Assembly: GCA_938004375.1 (NCBI GenBank)
Contig: CALKWH010000234.1
Span: 1 to 7,365, forward strand
DNA from: an uncultured Pseudomonadota bacterium
GTDB lineage: Bacteria > Myxococcota_A > Polyangia > HGW-17
Length of the DNA stretch: 7,365 bases
Direction: 5' to 3'
Positions within the stretch are counted from its first letter, which is position 1, and each line of letters starts with the position of its first letter. Shown here piece by piece: positions 1 to 7,299 of the stretch. A program made the translations under genes and the position numbers. The notes beneath the pieces are model-generated. The model had not been told where the DNA came from. It made no database searches and saw nothing but the letters and a program-made list of their open reading frames with translations.

Positions 1-51
1 ATACGAGTTCGTATTCGGTGCCTGGAGTTCAGACGTGTGCTCTTCCGATCT
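1..51 (+). other. Illumina TruSeq-type P7/index/read-2 adapter (artefact)
   Basis: This stretch is synthetic. Bases 18-51 match the 34-base TruSeq read-2 adapter ending in GCTCTTCCGATCT, with one mismatch (C for A at base 21). Bases 1-9 match the end of the P7 primer (ATACGAGAT, one mismatch), and the 8 bases between them (10-17, CGTATTCG) have exactly the length and position of an i7 index. Genomic sequence therefore starts at about base 52. Peptides translated from here, such as the frequent database artefact GVQTCALPI, are not biological. The adapter truncates the metalloprotease gene that follows. Confidence 0.97.
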
Positions 52-1763
52 GTCTGCTCCCGACGCAGCACGGTCACCGAGGTCTCGACCCGGGTCAGGC
101 CCCCGTCGGGGTTGGTCACGGTGAGCCCGTAGGGTCCGGTGAGAGCGCCGGCCGGGATCCGCACGCGCAGCCTGAGTTGGCCGTCGGACAGGAGCTCGGA
201 CTCCTCTACCTCCAGGACGCCGGCGGGCAGGAATGCCGCCGTCACGCCCTCCTGGAAGTGCGCACCGTAGACCTGCACGTCCACCGTGGTGCCCTGCCAA
301 GCGGTGCCCGGGGTCACCGAGGTGACCATGGGCAGCGGCACCGTGGACCCGATCACCAGCTCGTACTCCTCCCCCTCGCTGGGGTTGCTCCCCGGCTGGT
401 AGTCGTGATCCCCCACGCGCCCGACGATCAGGAGCGTGCGGTCCCCGGGATCGAAGGAGAGGCTGGCGCCGCCCTCGCCGATCCCGGACTCGACCACCGT
501 GTGGCCGTCGTCGAGGGCGACCGTCTGCAGGTGCCACAGGCCCTCACCGGTGAGCGTCACGGTGGTGTTGCGCCGGTAGGTGCCGCCCGCGTTGAGCAGG
601 TAATAGTTCACGCCGTAGGGCCTTGGCCACACGATCTTCTCGGGCACGACCACCTGTGGCAGGTCGATCTCGACGGAGTCCGTCAGAAGGGGCGGGGGCG
701 TCAGTTCATCGGCGTTGGGCAGCAGGTCATAGTCGGCCACGGCGTTCTCGTCGACGAACCAGCGGACCCGGGAGAACTCGAAGAAGGCCTCGTGCAGGCT
801 GCCCGCCTGACGCTCGGCGAGCAGGGCGTCCAGGGCGTCGAAGTAGTGGGGCTCGTTGCTCACGTTGCCGGTGCTCTGCATAGAGGCCTCCCACAGTCGG
901 CGCAGGAAGATGGCCCCCTCCCCCGGCTCGCCGTAGCGCTCGGCCAGAAAATAGGCCCACACGAAGCCACCGTACCAGTACAGGCTGTTCTGGTCGCCGC
1001 CGGCCACGCTCCAGTAAGGCAGGCTCTGGTAAGAGTCCATGTAGTACCGCACGTAGGACATCGAGCTGGGGTACACGGCAAATTTCATGTAGGTGGCAGT
1101 GTTCTCCCAGAAGGACACCGGTTCGAGGCAGTCCATGGCCGCCTGGGTGGCGTGGTTGAGCTCGTGGGCCACGAGGGAGTCGATGTAATAGCGCGGGTTG
1201 CTGGAATCGACGACGATGTAGGTGTGGCAGTCGTCCCACGGCGTCGCCTGGTAGGTGCCGACCGGGGAACAGTACCCGCCCCCGCCCATGCCAGTGTCGC
1301 CGACGTAGATCCGGTAGCGGCCCTCGGGCGTGGTGATCGGCGGGGCATAGAAACCGAAGACGTCGATCTCGGTGACCCACGAGTACTCGGCGGCCTCGAG
1401 GGTCAGGCGGGCGAGGGCGGACTGGCTCTCGCTGTCGTAGTAAACGCGCACGGGCACCGTCTCGGAGTCGAAATGAAAGGACATCTCGGCGGGGTAGCCG
1501 ACGATGGGCACCAGGTCGTGGCGCAGCCGCGCCTGGAAGGCCTCCACGAGCCGGGCCGTGCCCTCCTCGGGTGGCACCGGGTGGGCGGCGAACCAGGCGC
1601 GCCAGGGCTCGGGGAGCCGCGCCGGAGCCCGCACGGCGTCCTCCACGATGCGGAGCTTCTCGGCCAGGGTGATCCGACCGGCCGCGGCTTCGGCCTCGAG
1701 GCGGTCGAGCGCGGGATGTCCGGGCAGCGTCAGGAGCAGGGAAAACAGAAGAAACGCAGGCAT
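52..1763 (-). CDS. Secreted gluzincin-type zinc metalloprotease with IPT/TIG domain (3' end missing)
   Basis: This frame is open from ATG at 1763 down to the adapter, giving 570 complete codons without a stop. The N-terminus (PAFLLFSLLLTLPGHPA) reads as a short, weak signal peptide. The zinc motif HELNH is at residues 200-204, and E220 in WENTATYM follows 16 residues after the second His, the usual place of the third zinc ligand in gluzincins. The layout resembles the MXAN_6640-type putative metalloproteases of myxobacteria: a catalytic domain to about 345, a beta-rich domain at about 365-472, then an IPT/TIG Ig-like domain at about 478-555 (VTSVTPGTAWQG... YGLTVTNPDG). The expected role is hydrolysis of extracellular protein; the substrate is unknown. 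GGAAAGG lies 7 bases before the ATG. The C-terminus, possibly with a sorting or anchor domain, is lost. The reading frame and HExxH motif are secure; the family name is less so. Confidence 0.85.
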
Positions 1764-1786
1764 GGAGCACCCTTTCCAAGAGGAGT

Positions 1787-1815
1787 CTTATAGCGCACTT
1801 TTCGGCTGTTTTCAG
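1787..1815 (-). promoter_or_regulatory. Possible sigma70-type promoter of the metalloprotease gene
   Basis: On the minus strand, CTGAAA (1815-1810) is followed after 17 bases by TATAAG (1792-1787). These match the -35 consensus at 4 of 6 positions and the -10 consensus at 5 of 6. Transcription would start near 1780, leaving a leader of about 17 bases that contains the GGAAAGG ribosome site. The 59-base gap to the upstream lipoprotein gene holds no clear terminator, so read-through from that gene is also possible. Confidence 0.35.
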
Positions 1816-1822
1816 GGGTTAT

Positions 1823-2938
1823 TTACCGGTTTTCGACGGTGACGGTCACCGGTGCGGCGCCGGTGTCGGTCAGGGTGGCGAAGGCGCCGGCATCCACCTG
1901 CAGGGCGCCTCGGAAGAACGCCGTCAGGTGCCCGGAGACCAGCCGCAGGAACAGGCCGGGGGTGGGGCCGCCCGCGCAAACGCTGCAGGTCATGCCGCAG
2001 GAGGCGTCCTCGTCGAGCATGTCGTTGTGGCCGTACTCGGTGGCGACCACGTGCCAGGCGGGCGCGGTCGAGGCGCCGTAGAACTCCACGTGGTTGTCCC
2101 CCTCGGGCGCGCAGGGCTGGTTGAACCCCGAGCTCTGGGAACCGAGGCCGGTGCCCAGCACGTAGCTCGGGAAGGGGAAGTTGAACGGGCCGTCGATCAC
2201 GCGCTCCTCTCCGCCCATGGGGCCGCCGGTGCCGTCGACGGGGTCCACCCCCGCCACGGCCTGGGCCAGGGACGGGTTGCCGTCGAGCACCAGCCAGGAC
2301 ACCTTGCCGCCCCGGGAGTGACCGGCGTAGCCCAGGCGCTGGGCGAACGGCACCGTGGTCCCCAGGCGGGCGGCCAGTTGCGTGGTGACCCACCCGTGGA
2401 CCTCCAGGGCGGTGACGGCCTCCTCGGCCGCGGTGGGCTTGCCGATGGGCAGGCCGTCGGCGGCGTACATCTGGGGCGCCGCGACGACGAAGCCGTGGGA
2501 GGCCAGGTGCTCGAGCATCCCGGAGTACCAGCCGGAGTTCATCAGAAAGCCGTGCTGGAAAATCACGATCGCGTAGGTGCCGGCCGCCTGCGGGTACCAC
2601 ACCCGCACCAGCACCGGGGGACCGCCCTCGGCGGCCTCGACCTCGAGGAACTGCACCGCGAGGGGTCCGGGCGCAAACACGTCCGAGGTGCCGACGTATA
2701 CGGGGTTCTGATTGTTGGTATTGTTTGTATTATTGATATTATTGGTATTGTTAATATTGTTAATATTATTAATATTATTCAAATTATTAATATTGTTAAT
2801 ATTATTAACGTTATTAGCATTATTTACATTGTTTAAATTATTTAAATTATTCGTTTGATTGTTCGTGGAAGAGCCGTCCTCGCAGGCGACCGGAATCCAC
2901 AGGAAACTCAGGAAGACAAGCACCAGCAGGTTACGCAT
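1823..2938 (-). CDS. Chlorophyllase-like alpha/beta-hydrolase lipoprotein with Asn-Asn-X linker
   Basis: This 371-residue protein opens with a lipoprotein signal: residues 1-18 are hydrophobic and end IPVA, followed by C19 (the Pro at -3 is atypical). Residues 26-78 are a low-complexity Asn-rich linker. Residues 80-345 form an alpha/beta-hydrolase. HGF at 129-131 fits the oxyanion region. GHSRGG at 206-211 is the nucleophile elbow with S208, D232 or D235 in GVDPVDGTG is the likely acid, and H304 in YGHNDMLD is the likely base. GHSRGGK, DPVDGTG, CAPEGDNH (276-283), PAWHVVA and YGHNDMLD are, from memory, the blocks shared with plant chlorophyllases, which cut phytol from chlorophyll. Other members of this Pfam neighbourhood are cutinase/PETase-like, so only carboxylic-ester hydrolysis is firm. 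It probably sits on the outer membrane, with the linker as spacer. GAGGAGG lies 7 bases upstream of the ATG and fixes the start. Confidence 0.88.
   Translation of the reverse strand: MRNLLVLVFLSFLWIPVACEDGSSTNNQTNNLNNLNNVNNANNVNNINNINNLNNINNINNINNTNNINNTNNTNNQNPVYVGTSDVFAPGPLAVQFLEVEAAEGGPPVLVRVWYPQAAGTYAIVIFQHGFLMNSGWYSGMLEHLASHGFVVAAPQMYAADGLPIGKPTAAEEAVTALEVHGWVTTQLAARLGTTVPFAQRLGYAGHSRGGKVSWLVLDGNPSLAQAVAGVDPVDGTGGPMGGEERVIDGPFNFPFPSYVLGTGLGSQSSGFNQPCAPEGDNHVEFYGASTAPAWHVVATEYGHNDMLDEDASCGMTCSVCAGGPTPGLFLRLVSGHLTAFFRGALQVDAGAFATLTDTGAAPVTVTVENR
2708..2851 (-). repeat. In-frame 9-bp-period repeat encoding (Asn-Asn-X)16
   Basis: Residues 30-77 of the lipoprotein are 16 consecutive Asn-Asn-X triplets. 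X is in turn L, L, V, A, V, I, I, L, I, I, I, T, I, T, T, Q. At DNA level this is an imperfect 9-base repeat. Asn is mostly AAT, and X is usually an A/T-rich codon (TTA, GTA, GTT, ATT), so the tract is almost pure A/T inside a GC-rich gene. It is presumably a flexible surface linker between the lipid anchor and the enzyme, and it may vary in length by replication slippage. It is not a CRISPR array: there are no spacers and the reading frame stays open. Confidence 0.95.
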
Positions 2939-2945
2939 CGGAACA

Positions 2946-2952
2946 CCTCCTC
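2946..2952 (-). promoter_or_regulatory. Strong ribosome binding site of the lipoprotein gene
   Basis: GAGGAGG on the minus strand ends 7 bases before ATG at 2938. It supports that start, which also gives a proper lipoprotein signal peptide. Confidence 0.85.
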
Positions 2953-2964
2953 GCGGTTGTCCTT

Positions 2965-2992
2965 ACAGTACCCGAAGATCCGCGGGCGTCAA
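2965..2992 (-). promoter_or_regulatory. Likely promoter of the lipoprotein gene
   Basis: TTGACG (2992-2987; 5 of 6 to the -35 consensus) is followed after 16 bases by TACTGT (2970-2965; 3 of 6 to the -10). Transcription would begin near 2958, giving a leader of about 20 bases that contains the ribosome site. Confidence 0.4.
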
Positions 2993-2993
2993 G

Positions 2994-3005
2994 TAACAAG
3001 TGTTA
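2994..3005. promoter_or_regulatory. Operator-like dyad in the divergent intergenic region
   Basis: TAACA-AG-TGTTA is an inverted repeat with 5-bp arms and a 2-base centre. It sits one base beyond the proposed -35 box (2987-2992) of the lipoprotein gene and about 94 bases before the S1-protein start. The position suits an operator, but a 12-base dyad can arise by chance and I assign no regulator. Confidence 0.3.
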
Positions 3006-3048
3006 TGAACCGCTCCGCGCGGGGCCTTCTTTTTCCGAAAAACAATCG

Positions 3049-3077
3049 TTGGAACCGGCGGTGAATTCTTGTATGTA
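3049..3077 (+). promoter_or_regulatory. Weak candidate promoter of the S1-domain gene
   Basis: TTGGAA (3049-3054) and TATGTA (3072-3077) are 17 bases apart. The match to consensus is only 4 of 6 and 3 of 6. The gap between the divergent genes must hold promoters for both directions, and this is the best pair seen on the plus strand. Confidence 0.25.
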
Positions 3078-3084
3078 TGTGTCC

Positions 3085-3090
3085 GGAGGA
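3085..3090 (+). promoter_or_regulatory. Ribosome binding site fixing the S1-protein start
   Basis: GGAGGA ends 8 bases before ATG at 3099. It favours this start over an in-frame upstream TTG at 3069, which would put the ribosome site inside the coding region. Confidence 0.85.
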
Positions 3091-3098
3091 GTTCCGAC

Positions 3099-4349
3099 AT
3101 GAGTGAAGACAACAACCGAAAGAACCCCAGTTTTGCCGAGATGATGGCCGCCGAGGCCGGCGGGTACGTCCGCCTCGAGCCGGGCGAGAAGGTCCGCGTC
3201 AAGGTCGTCAAGATCGGCCGCGAGTGGGTGTTCGTGGACACCGGCCGCAAGGGCGAGGGGGTCGTGGACGTGCGCGAGATCCTCGACGGCGAGGGCAAGC
3301 CCCGCGTGGCCGAAGGGGAGACCATCGAGGCCTATTTCCTCGAGTCCAACGCCGGCGAGCAGCGGTTCACCGTCCGCCTGGGCAAGGGCGGCGGCGGCCC
3401 GGGCGGCAGCTCGGCCTACGAGGACGCCTACCACGCCCAGATCCCGGTCGAGGGGCTGGTGCAAAAGGAGATCAAGGGTGGCTACGAGGTCATGCTCGGC
3501 GGCACCGTCCGCGCGTTCTGCCCGTTCTCCCAGATCAGCCTGCGTCGCAGCGATCCCTCGGTGTGGATCGGCACGCGCACCAACTTCCTGATCTCGCAGT
3601 ATGAGGAGAAGGGACGCAACATCGTCGTCTCCCGCCGCAAGATCGAAGAGGAGCAGCAGGCCGCCGACCGCGCCCGCATGGCCGAGCGCCTGCAGGTGGG
3701 GATGACCGTGTCCGGCACCGTTAGTTCGGTGCTCGACTTCGGCGCCTTCGTCGACGTCGGCGGCGTGGACGGCCTGGTCCCGCGCTCCGAGATCTCGTAT
3801 GACCCCAAGGTGGACATCACCACCCTGGTGGCCCCCGGTCAGAGCGTCTCCGTGCGCATCCTGCAGCTGGACTTCCAGAAGAACAAGCACCTGTTCAGCA
3901 TCAAGCAGGTCGGCCCGAACCCGTGGGACGACGTGGCCGAGCGCTTCCCCGCCGGCACCCACGTCGAGGGCCGCGTGTCGCGCCTGGCCCCGTTCGGCGC
4001 CTTTGTCACCCTGGCCGACGGCATCGATGGCCTGATGCACATCACCGCGATGAAACTGGGCAAGCGCATCGGCCACCCGAAGGAGGTCCTCAACGAGGGC
4101 GACGTGATCCCGGTGGTCGTGGAGGGCGTGGACCTCGAGGCCAAGCGCATCTCCCTGTCCTGGGACCGCGAGCTGCCCGAGGCCCCCGAGAAGCCCGACC
4201 GGCCGGGCCGGCCCGGCCGCGAGCCCCGGGACCCTGACGCCCCTTCCTGGAACGAGGTGAAGTCCAAGTTCTCGGAGCAGAAGTCCGATATGGGCCTCTT
4301 CGGCCAGCTCCTGCAGAAGCAGCTCGGCGACCAGAAGAAAAAGAAGTAA
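3099..4349 (+). CDS. S1 RNA-binding domain protein (four S1 repeats; ribosomal protein S1-like)
   Basis: The 416-residue protein has four OB-fold S1 repeats at about 27-96, 113-181, 198-269 and 284-355. The last two are canonical, with DFGAFVDV (213-220) and PFGAFVTL (298-305) followed by GVDGLVPRSEIS and GIDGLMHIT. The first two lack the FGAF core and are divergent, as in the ribosome-docking N-terminal repeats of true S1. The likely role is binding single-stranded RNA, in translation initiation or RNA handling. Proteobacterial S1 (rpsA) usually has six repeats and about 560 residues, so this is either a short S1 or a stand-alone relative, and I do not call it rpsA. After the repeats come a Pro/Arg-rich linker (about 361-381) and a charged tail ending in a lysine run. 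The gene is divergent from the lipoprotein gene and convergent with the thiC cluster, so it seems monocistronic. Confidence 0.9.
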   Translation: MSEDNNRKNPSFAEMMAAEAGGYVRLEPGEKVRVKVVKIGREWVFVDTGRKGEGVVDVREILDGEGKPRVAEGETIEAYFLESNAGEQRFTVRLGKGGGGPGGSSAYEDAYHAQIPVEGLVQKEIKGGYEVMLGGTVRAFCPFSQISLRRSDPSVWIGTRTNFLISQYEEKGRNIVVSRRKIEEEQQAADRARMAERLQVGMTVSGTVSSVLDFGAFVDVGGVDGLVPRSEISYDPKVDITTLVAPGQSVSVRILQLDFQKNKHLFSIKQVGPNPWDDVAERFPAGTHVEGRVSRLAPFGAFVTLADGIDGLMHITAMKLGKRIGHPKEVLNEGDVIPVVVEGVDLEAKRISLSWDRELPEAPEKPDRPGRPGREPRDPDAPSWNEVKSKFSEQKSDMGLFGQLLQKQLGDQKKKK

Positions 4350-4370
4350 GCGCGCGCCCCCGCCCGGAAT

Positions 4371-4395
4371 CCCCGGGTAGCGGGGCTACCCGGGG
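4371..4395. terminator. Perfect 11-bp GC-rich hairpin between convergent genes
   Basis: CCCCGGGTAGC, loop GGG, then GCTACCCGGGG form a perfect stem in the 70-base gap between the S1-protein stop (4349) and the stop of the membrane-protein gene (4420). Being symmetric, it could act on both transcripts. Neither side has a run of T, so it is not a classical intrinsic terminator; blocking of RNA decay or factor-aided termination is as likely. Confidence 0.55.
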
Positions 4396-4419
4396 CTAGC
4401 CTATTTCCCTGACCAACTG

Positions 4420-4905
4420 TTAAAAGCCGTAATACGACACGACGTGGGGGGAGAGGTGCAGCATCAGGGAGGTGTACCGCTCGAGGAGCAGCCCCGCGAG
4501 GCCCCACATGGGCACCAGCGTCCACAGGGAGTAGCCGCGCTTCCCGATGCGCCACTTCGACAAGGAATAATAGTCCCAGGGGAAAAAGCCCAGGGTCTTG
4601 TCGAGCAGAAAGCCCCAGCCGATCTCGCAGGCCGTGATCCCGACGGCATACACCACGAACCGCGCCCAGAAGGGCAGCCCGGCGACCAGGGCGGAGCCCG
4701 GCTCGAACAGGAACAGGATCCCCAGCCCGTGCAGGGGAATCATGTAGGCGCTGACGAAACCCTCGAGATAATGGCGGGGCACGCGGCGCGGGATCCGGAC
4801 CCCCACCAGACGCTCGATGCCGTCGATGGCCACGAGCATCTCCATGCACAGGCCGAAGGCCATGTAGGCGACGAAGCGGAAGGCGAAGGCGACCAGATCT
4901 TCCAT
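4420..4905 (-). CDS. Four-helix membrane protein, TMEM229/CmpB-like
   Basis: This 161-residue protein has four predicted membrane spans at about 5-27, 47-67, 80-101 and 126-143. Its pattern matches the family that includes animal TMEM229 proteins and bacterial 'putative ABC transporter permease' CmpB-type proteins. Span 1 carries an acidic residue (GLCMEM, E22). Span 3 has CEIGWGF (93-99), followed by FPWDYY (108-113). The last span has WGLAGLLLER (134-143), like the 'CPWDYS ... W..G.L.ME' pattern I recall from TMEM229B. The molecular function of the family is not established, and the permease name lacks direct support here. It is the last gene of the thiC cluster, starting 9 bases after the SDR stop with no clear ribosome site, which suggests translational coupling. 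The ATG at 4905 gives a full-length first helix. The family call is by remembered motifs. Confidence 0.8.
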   Translation of the reverse strand: MEDLVAFAFRFVAYMAFGLCMEMLVAIDGIERLVGVRIPRRVPRHYLEGFVSAYMIPLHGLGILFLFEPGSALVAGLPFWARFVVYAVGITACEIGWGFLLDKTLGFFPWDYYSLSKWRIGKRGYSLWTLVPMWGLAGLLLERYTSLMLHLSPHVVSYYGF

Positions 4906-4914
4906 GCGGGTGAT

Positions 4915-5714
4915 TCAGAGAGCGCGGGGTTTCACGTCGTCGCGCATCCCGGAGGCGCGGGGCAGCAGCCAGTCGTAGACCGCACAGGGGAGCAGCCCCT
5001 CGGCGCGCACGAGCCAGCGCATCTGCCAGGGATAGAGGTAACGGGCTTTCTTCGCCCGGATCGCCTTCGCGATCAGCAGGGAGGACTCCCGCACGTCGAC
5101 CATGAAGGGCATGCGGAACTCGGTGTGGTTGGTCATGGGCGTCACCACGAAGCCCGGATGGATGGCCGACACGGCGATGCCGTGGGGGCGCAGGTCCATG
5201 CGCAGGGACTCCAGGAACACGCCCTGCTGGGCCTTGGCCGACGAATACGAGGCGGCCCGGGGTCGACCCCGGAAGGCCGCCAGGCTGGAAACCCCCACCA
5301 GGTGTCCGCTGCGGCGGGCCAGCATCGACGGGATGTAGGGGACCAGAGTATGTGCCAACCCTAAACAATTAATTTCGATGGTGCTGCGGTGGAGCTCCAG
5401 GTCGAAGCAGGTGGCGGGGTTCAGGCCGCCCACGCCGGCGTTGCCGATGACCAGGTCGACGTGCCCCCAGCGCGCCAGGACCTCGTCGGCCATGGCCTGC
5501 ATGGCGTCACGGTCGCGCACGTCAGCCGCGTGGACGAGGACCTCGGCGCCCGCCTTCCGGGCCTCGTCCCGCACCTCCTCGAGCAGCTCGAGACGCCGCG
5601 CGGTGAGCGCCAGGTGGGCGCCCCACGAGGCGAGCAGCAGGGCCAGGTCCCGCCCGATGCCCGACGAGGCTCCGGTGAGGACCACCCGCCGGCCGCGGTA
5701 GTAGTCGGCCAGGC

Positions 5715-5718
<4 letters not shown>
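4915..5718 (-). CDS. Classical short-chain dehydrogenase/reductase (SDR)
   Basis: This is a 267-residue NAD(P)-dependent oxidoreductase with a Rossmann fold. The cofactor motif TGASSGIG is at 15-22, R41/R42 after beta-2 suggests NADP preference, and AADV at 64-67 contacts adenine. GNAG at 92-95 replaces the usual NNAG. The catalytic set is N117, S145, Y158 and K162 (S-to-Y spacing of 13, YxxxK). HPGFVVTP at 187-194 follows beta-6. The C-terminal part (about 222-254; [10 protein letters not shown] ... [11 protein letters not shown]) is basic and aromatic and could lie on a membrane, which would fit the neighbouring membrane protein. The substrate cannot be told from sequence. The ATG overlaps the thiC stop as ATGA, and GGAAGGA inside the end of thiC lies 8 bases upstream. 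An open extension further upstream in this frame overlaps thiC and is not real. Confidence 0.92.
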
Positions 5719-7007
<1,289 letters not shown>

Positions 7008-7012
7008 ATCTT

Positions 7013-7020
7013 CACCCTCC
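7013..7020 (-). promoter_or_regulatory. Ribosome binding site deciding the thiC start
   Basis: GGAGGGTG (minus strand) has its GGAGG core 8 bases before ATG at 7007. It argues against an in-frame start at 7058, which would place this site inside the gene and add 17 residues (beginning TRAGAGTKV) that look untypical of ThiC. Confidence 0.8.
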
Positions 7021-7029
7021 GGGTTCGGC

Positions 7030-7058
7030 ACCTTAGTCCCCGCGCCCGCCCGGGTCAA
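7030..7058 (-). promoter_or_regulatory. Possible thiC-proximal promoter
   Basis: TTGACC (7058-7053; 5 of 6) is followed after 17 bases by TAAGGT (7035-7030; 3 of 6). If real, the leader would be only about 15 bases and the hairpins further upstream would not be part of the thiC mRNA. The -10 match is poor. Confidence 0.25.
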
Positions 7059-7088
7059 CGGTTTTCGGTGCTTCTCCCATTCGTTGTT

Positions 7089-7104
7089 CGGTGGCCTGCC
7101 ACCG
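7089..7104. repeat. Inverted repeat (7-bp arms) in thiC upstream region
   Basis: CGGTGGC, CT, GCCACCG form 7-bp arms with a 2-base centre. On the plus strand it is followed directly by a pyrimidine-rich run. A 2-base RNA loop is too tight, so the innermost pair would open. It may be a protein-binding palindrome or a small hairpin. Confidence 0.5.
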
Positions 7105-7162
7105 CTTTCTTCTTCTCTTCTCCATATCTTTCTTTTTCTTCCCTTCTCGATGCTTCCCTCTC
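7105..7162 (-). other. Polypurine (minus) / polypyrimidine (plus) tract
   Basis: About 58 bases are almost entirely C and T on the plus strand, hence A and G on the thiC sense strand, with few interruptions (ATA near 7125, GATG near 7149). This departs sharply from the GC-rich surroundings. It may form an unstructured, A/G-rich stretch of leader RNA between hairpins. Confidence 0.75.
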
Positions 7163-7192
7163 ACCGGGCCTGGCCAAACCGCCACGCCCGGT
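7163..7192. repeat. 30-base two-step hairpin in thiC upstream region
   Basis: Outer arms ACCGGGC/GCCCGGT (7 bp) enclose a C-C mismatch, then TGGC/GCCA (4 bp) around the loop CAAACC. The pairing is compensated on both sides of the mismatch, which makes an RNA or DNA structure plausible. No T run follows on either strand, so it is not a standard terminator. Confidence 0.55.
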
Positions 7193-7278
7193 CATCTCCG
7201 GCGTCTCGTCAGTTTTCCTGGTTTTTCCTTCTCGCCTCGCGATGTACGTAACCTTCTGATCTTGTTCTATCTTTGCTT

Positions 7279-7299
7279 TCCGGGAGCGCAGCTCCCGGA
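7279..7299. repeat. Perfect 9-bp hairpin in thiC upstream region
   Basis: TCCGGGAGC, loop GCA, GCTCCCGGA form a perfect 9-bp stem. It lies just past a possible gene tail on the minus strand (stop at 7303) and could mark the end of that transcript, although no U run follows. Confidence 0.5.

Noticed and set aside
727..1779. Minus-strand open frame of 350 codons
   Set aside because: It is a shadow in a different frame from the real metalloprotease; composition is Arg/Pro-rich with no domain.
18..1793. Long plus-strand open frame beginning in the adapter
   Set aside because: It starts in synthetic sequence and lies antisense to the metalloprotease frame, which has the HExxH motif and domain order. 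Long antisense frames are expected in such GC-rich DNA.
1928..2836. Plus-strand open frame antisense to the lipoprotein, with an Ile-rich tail
   Set aside because: The Ile run is only the complement of the Asn repeat; the sense strand has signal peptide, triad and ribosome site.
2708..2863. CRISPR or satellite-like array
   Set aside because: The 9-base period has no spacers and keeps an open frame; it is a protein-coding repeat.
3010..3036. Terminator-like GC stem plus T run before the S1 gene
   Set aside because: The stem is only about 4 bp and no upstream plus-strand gene exists that it could terminate.
3839..5368. Minus-strand 509-codon open frame bridging three genes
   Set aside because: It overlaps the S1 gene antisense and two well-supported genes in another frame, and shows no family motifs.
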